From Ceratorhiza oryzae-sativae (Eukaryota; Basidiomycota; Agaricomycetes; Cantharellales; Ceratobasidiaceae): DNA of 64,000 bases. The notes below the pieces were generated by a model, which was not told the origin of the DNA, made no database searches, and saw only the letters and a list, made by a program, of their open reading frames with translations. The number at the start of each line of letters is the position of its first letter. The first letter of the stretch is position 1. Below, piece by piece: positions 59,569-64,000 of this stretch. Location of the stretch: the NCBI GenBank assembly GCA_030998015.1, contig JARWMV010000243.1:682001-746000 (forward strand). The letters are read 5' to 3'. The position numbers and the translations under genes were made by a program.

Positions 59569-61848
59569 ATGACGTCGTATAAACTTGAAAAAGAGGACTT
59601 TGTTTCGGGACACACTGGATCGAGTGTCACCCACATCAACTCGATATCTTCGGTTGCTTTGGTGAGTATTGCCTCATTACCCCCACATTCTCATAAAATT
59701 AATAGATTCCTGCTGCAGACCTCCGTCGCTTTGTACCTTGCTCTCCAAACTCGACTTGCATTTCCCGCTCGGCTATCTTCTCTGGGAAAACATAATCTTG
59801 TCGAGTTGACGGCAGAGTTCATCCTGCTGGTGGTCCCTCTGCTTTTCAGCCTGACGATATTCGCCGACTATCCTTTAACACCGCCTTCTCGCTCCTTGTA
59901 CCGGCCTACCTCATTCGTAGATACCTTCCAGCCCTCCCACCCTCAGCCCCTCCATCACTACTTCCTACCCCCTCGCCATCGTCAAGCCGACCTGCTTCAC
60001 CTGCTCATACGCCCACTCCGACGCAAGCAAACCATTCCTCGATCCACGTCTTGCCGACGCCCATTCCGTCGCCAGCACCCCGCCGTACAGCCTTTCCATC
60101 ATCAAACGGAGTGGCTGTCCCGCCCCTTCCGGCGTTGACCACCTACCGAGCCCACATGATGCTAATGACTGTACTTTGCATCCTTGCCGTAGATTTTCCC
60201 GTATTTCCGCGCGAGTTGAGCAAGTGTGAATCATGGGGTGTTTCCGTGGTATGTTTCTTTTGTTGATTTACGGGGACGCTGGTGTAATGGCATATGTCAT
60301 AGATGGACCTCGGTGTTGGATCTTTTGTGTTTTCGCAGGGCGTTGTGTCTGCCATACCCATGATCAAGAACCCGGCCATGCTTCGGGGGGCTGTCTTACC
60401 CAAAGTTATTGCTACCACGAGAAAGGTCGTTCCGCTGTTTGCGCTTGGACTCCTCCGAGTGCTGGCAGTCAAGGGTACCGAGTATCCTGCAAGTACAAGC
60501 TTCGGTCATGTTTCAGCATGATATTTACTTATCTCGTTTTGGTTAGGAGCATGTGACAGAATATGGTGTTCACTGGAACTTCTTTATTACTCTGGCTCTT
60601 CTCCCACCTGTCTCGGTTTTCTTCCATCCGTTGATTGTTCACATTCCTCTTTCGATTCTGGGTCTTTTTGTCACGCTTGGTAAGGATCAGTTTCAACTTT
60701 GCTGAATGGATACTCATCGCCGTTCTAGTCCATCAGATCGTTCTGAATAACACGCCACTCCAGCGTTGGGCCCTAGGAAATGATCGAAGTACATTGATTA
60801 GCCAAAATAAAGAAGGAATTGTGAGCTTCGTAGGTAGAATTATTTCTTGTTGAATGTTTAAGCCGCTTCTCATGTGCAATGTCGCCGACGTATAGGCTAC
60901 TTGGCGCTTCATCTCTTTGGCTTGGCCATAGGAACGCTTATCCTGCCGCCGTCCCCATCGCATTTTCGCCGTGCGCTTTCCAGCATCAACGCGCCTTCTA
61001 GCGCGGCACCTTCCCGCGCGCCGTCTCCTGCCCGGCTCCAGGTTGACAATGACCTGCACATGGGCCGTCGCCCACCTACCCCTGACTCTTCTGATGAGGA
61101 CGACGATGCACCACGACCACGGCCTGTGCCGATACCAGCTCGAGACGAACCACGGAAACGAGGCAAGGCTGCGATCGAATTGTGTAGCTATGCGGTTGTC
61201 TGGTGGACGCTCTATCTGATTGGATCAATGCTCGGCGGTGGCGCCAAGGGTGTATCAAGGCGGCTAGTGGGTCTTACCGATCGATCTTGTAACGTTTTGC
61301 TGACGCCGGCGATTTTACGTATGAATTGCGGAGTTTAGGCGAATACGCTTTATGTGCTTTGGGTCGCCGCGTTTAACACATCGTTCTTGCTCGGTTATGT
61401 TATTCTAGACAGTCTCTTTGCGCCGGCGGCACATCCGCACATCGCTTCCCGGTCTAACAATTACCCGGCCAAGGGACTGTCTGCATCCTCTCCGATGTGC
61501 AACTCATTCATGGCTTCAAGTTTCAAGTTCCCTACCGGACCCGACCCAATTCGGGAACGCAGTGCTCCAAGCGAGACAGACAGCACTGGACTGTTGGGGG
61601 CGATAAATCTCAACGGGCTGCCACTGTTCCTGGTGGTACGTTTCCTCATCCCATGTCCTCGGGCTAAACATTGATGATGCCCACGGTTGCACACGCAGGC
61701 CAACGTCGCGACGGGGCTCGTGAACATGTCGATCCGTACGATGTATACACCGGATATGGAAGCGATTGTCGTGTTACTCATCTATGCGTTTGCCTTCTCG
61801 CTCTGTGCCTGGCTGTTCCAGGGGCGGCGTTTGCTTTCGATGGGTTGA
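59569..61848 (+). CDS. GWT1: Gwt1, GPI-anchor inositol acyltransferase (PIG-W)
   Basis: ATG at 59569, stop at 61846-61848. The start ([19 protein letters not shown]) is the classic Gwt1 opening. Further signatures: [98 protein letters not shown]. Multiple membrane segments throughout. Introns include 59662-59718 and a GC-AG intron at 60489-60546. One base is lost at about 59876 (A run), after which the frame continues cleanly. A Pro/Ser-rich loop (about 59.93-60.12 kb) and an acidic Ser/Pro loop (61.0-61.15 kb) are larger than in yeast. Role: acylates the inositol of GlcN-PI in the ER during GPI synthesis; target of gepinacin/manogepix-type inhibitors. Confidence 0.95.
60489..60546 (+). other. 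GC-AG intron in GWT1
   Basis: The exon end G-T-E-Y-P is followed directly by GCAAGT, the consensus donor of the minor GC-AG class. The acceptor is TTGGTTAG, and the next exon continues E-H-V-T-E-Y-G-V in frame. No GT donor nearby would keep this conserved junction. Confidence 0.85.
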
Positions 61849-62269
61849 GAGAGCTGGAACTGATGGATGAAATTCATGCTGATGGGGGTGGTACGAACCG
61901 GGGTTCTCCGGCATCCGCCTGCTTCTGGATTTATGCCCTCGTTCGCAGGGCAAAGTGGCTTCTTATGTGAACGATAAATGTAGGACCGAGGTTCTTTCAT
62001 GATTAATTTATGGTGGTCTTCGCGAGGATGTTGAAGGATCGTGTGTGGTGAGGAAGACCCGGCTCCGGGTTTCTGTTTTGCCGGCCACGCGACACGGGGT
62101 CCTGTCTGATGCGATGATCTGACGCATCTATACGAGTTTGCTCCCGGGGCAGCATGAATAAGAACCCCCATGGCCGAGCGGGTGCACGCTTTTCGTGAGC
62201 GTCCGGCTGTTTCTGACCCCCTGGCGATCCAGCTCTAAGCTGCGGCAGATTTTTCGTTCCCCCCCAGCC
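61849..62269. other. Intergenic interval between GWT1 and the terminal membrane protein gene
   Basis: About 420 bp between two same-strand genes. A tRNA-like phrase (CATGGCCGAGCGGGTG, near 62169) lacks the remaining arms. Nothing else is seen. Confidence 0.5.
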
Positions 62270-64000
62270 ATGTCGTTCGTTGATAGTATCCTCAGTTCGG
62301 CGTATGTGTTTTGTCTACGTAATTCTGCTCTGAGCCTCATCCTTGCCCAGTCCCGAGGGCTCCAATCCGTATGCATACGCGGCAGAGTTTGTTGGTGCGT
62401 CGTCCCCGGTGGTGCTTTGGAGCCATTGCTGACTCGTGGGACAGCGACGGTCATCCCCCGCAAGCCGGACTGGTATTTCAGCAACATCATCGCGGCTGGG
62501 GTTGTAGCCGCCATGTGAGTGGTCCCAGACGTTCATAGTCGGCAGAGGCTAAAATTGAACCCAGTAATCTGATATCGACTATTGCATGCTTCATTGTCAT
62601 GTGGAGGCGGTCCCAAGCCGACTCTGGAGTGGGCCTTTGGTTTTTTAGGATGCGGTGAGTTTCCTCGCCACCCAATGACTTTCCAGGATGCTGATGAGTC
62701 GTTCAAGATATGGTCACTCCAGTGGCGTGCCGTATATCATGCCCAATGCGCTCACAATGTTCTTGCTCTGGAATCTAATCTTTATGCTGTTGATGCAGGT
62801 GAGCCATTTGGATCGATGGTGGTGTCAACTCTGCTGATTCCCGGTGGCGCAGCCCTACGTCTGGCTTAATTATTTCGCCTACTCTTCGCCTAGCCTTCAG
62901 CTGACTAGGTAAGGATGGTCATGCCCTTCAAAGCCGCCTGCTAATACAATTTTTCAGCCGCATGTACTTCTGGTACGGCTTCGTTTTCATCTGGGACGCA
63001 ACTGGCATGTGGACCAGCGCGTTTGGCACCCTCTACGCCACCCTGCTCCCCAAGCTCTTCACCGTCACCCCCTCGGATCAACCCCGTTTCAAAGCGTTCC
63101 TTCTCCATCCCGTTACGCTCAACACGCTATGCTTCCTCCCGCCGGTTGGCCTAGCCCTCACACAGATCATCACTTCGACCTATTCGGCGATTGCGTGGAG
63201 TGATCTGGTGCATACACAGTTTGGTCTCATCGACTTGTTGACCAACCTGGCCGGGGTTTGGAATACGGGGGGAGAAAAAAGTGTACCCCATGATTTGCGC
63301 TCTCATGCTGGGGACATGGGGACTCTATTCTTGTTGCAAAAGGATCGAAGCCAGACGGCTTTTCAGCGAAACGCATGGACCTGTAAGTTCATTTGTGAAA
63401 GCTAGATGGCTGATGCTTATTCCTATCAGGTGGCTCGTGGTACTTGCTATGCATAATTCTTTTCACTCCCACTGCCGTCTGGCTTCTTTGGGTCATCCGT
63501 GATGCCATGAGCCAACGCACCCGACGCCCGACGCCTCATCTCCCTCCTGGCACCCCAGGTGGGATTCAGCAGCCTCATCCGACAGCTTTCGGCGACGCTC
63601 AACCGCGATCGAGCGGCTTCCTTCCATTTTCACGTACGACGCCATTCAAGCCTCGGGGTGGTGCGAACCCAGCTTGGTCAACGAACAGCAGGACAGGGAA
63701 TACACAGGAGGCTGATTCACTTAGGCGACTCAGCGAGCGTTGTGTAAGCGCGGATGGATTATCAACAACAGGCAGACGCTGATCTTTCTTTTTTTTTTTT
63801 ACAGATACTGCGAGTTTGCAGTTTGCAGCCACGTTTTTCTGCTTGGGCTTGGCGGCCGGCTCATGGCTGTGGATTGCGGCCGATGCGGGTCGGTTGATTG
63901 TCAGGTGAGTGCGTTCCAGGTCTGAAACCGATCAAGGACCTAATCAGCGGTGTTTACAGCCCGACTCTCCATGCGCTCGCGATCTTGCTAACCATCTGGG
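62270..64000 (+). CDS. Polytopic membrane protein of unknown function (3' partial)
   Basis: Probable ATG at 62270 (M-S-F-V-D-S-I-L-S-S-A-Y-V-F). After correcting single-base losses at about 62361 (C run) and 62420 (G run), the frame runs N-P-Y-A-Y-A-A-E-F-V-G, V-V-L-W, T-V-I-P-R-K-P-D-W-Y-F-S-N, then through introns (62515-62564 and others). The membrane helices include I-A-A-G-V-V-A-A-M/N-L-I-S-T-I-A-C-F-I-V, L-T-M-F-L-L-W-N-L-I-F-M-L-L, M-Y-F-W-Y-G-F-V-F-I-W-D, L-C-F-L-P-P-V-G-L-A-L-T-Q-I-I, M-I-C-A-L-M-L-G-T-W-G-L-Y and W-Y-L-L-C-I-I-L-F-T-P-T-A-V-W-L-L-W-V-I. Then come a Pro/Arg/Ser-rich loop and a further helix F-F-C-L-G-L-A-A-G-S-W-L-W-I, with coding still open at the window end (A-I-L-L-T-I-W). 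A net +1/-2 shift is needed near 63275. At least eight helices. I do not recognise the family. Confidence 0.7.

Noticed and set aside
62160..62230. tRNA-like phrase CATGGCCGAGCGGGTG followed by GC-rich stem-like sequence
   Set aside because: It resembles a Ser/Leu tRNA D arm, but no matching acceptor, anticodon or T arm follows at the right distances.

Overview
The window is fungal nuclear DNA, most likely from an Agaricomycete. The reasons are dense short introns (about 45-65 bp, GT...AG), compact genes and a basidiomycete-type gene set (Atg1, Vps15, Gwt1, Nap1, Rbx1, a Zrg17-like zinc transporter). The overall style fits the Rhizoctonia/Ceratobasidium group, but that placement is inference; nothing here is diagnostic at genus level.

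Layout. 1-16,959 (+): the 3' part of one giant gene for a Ser/Pro/Arg-rich repeat protein (over 5,000 residues in the window), built from dozens of copies of a P-Q-[IV]-I-R-V-[GT]-S-P motif and ending in a long coiled coil; its 5' end lies outside the window. 19.2-21.2 kb (+): Rbx1/Hrt1-type RING-H2 protein and a conserved, probably mitochondrial protein of unknown function. 22.5-31.7 kb (-): DUF1308 protein, DUF1348 (NTF2-like) protein, Zrg17/Msc2-type cation-efflux protein, Atg1 kinase. 32.4-34.6 kb (-): secreted berberine-bridge-type FAD oxidoreductase. 36.5-38.1 kb (-): fragments of an unresolved multi-exon gene. 38.4-42.0 kb: divergent Nap1 (-) and a RING-finger protein (+). 42.03-50.19 kb: a repeat island with essentially no CpG dinucleotides. 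It holds four solo LTRs (one nested in another, each with a 5-bp target duplication), a non-autonomous hAT-like element with an 8-bp duplication, a 10-bp tandem array and decayed ORFs. The island stops at an intron-containing tRNA-Gln(CUG). 50.9-56.8 kb (-): Vps15. 57.6-59.0 kb (-): leucine-rich-repeat/F-box-like protein. 59.6-61.8 kb (+): Gwt1. 62.3 kb to the end (+): a polytopic membrane protein cut by the window edge.

Functional links. Atg1 and Vps15 both act in autophagy. Gwt1 makes acyl-inositol GPI anchors in the ER, and the Zrg17-like protein belongs to the secretory-pathway zinc supply. Otherwise the order looks like ordinary unlinked housekeeping genes.

Quality warning. Many genes show a single-base net loss of frame, usually in or beside a homopolymer (at least twelve net -1 sites; one net +1/-2). 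They occur in genes that are otherwise intact and conserved, so they are best read as uncorrected assembly indels. Gene models below therefore include frame corrections, flagged individually.
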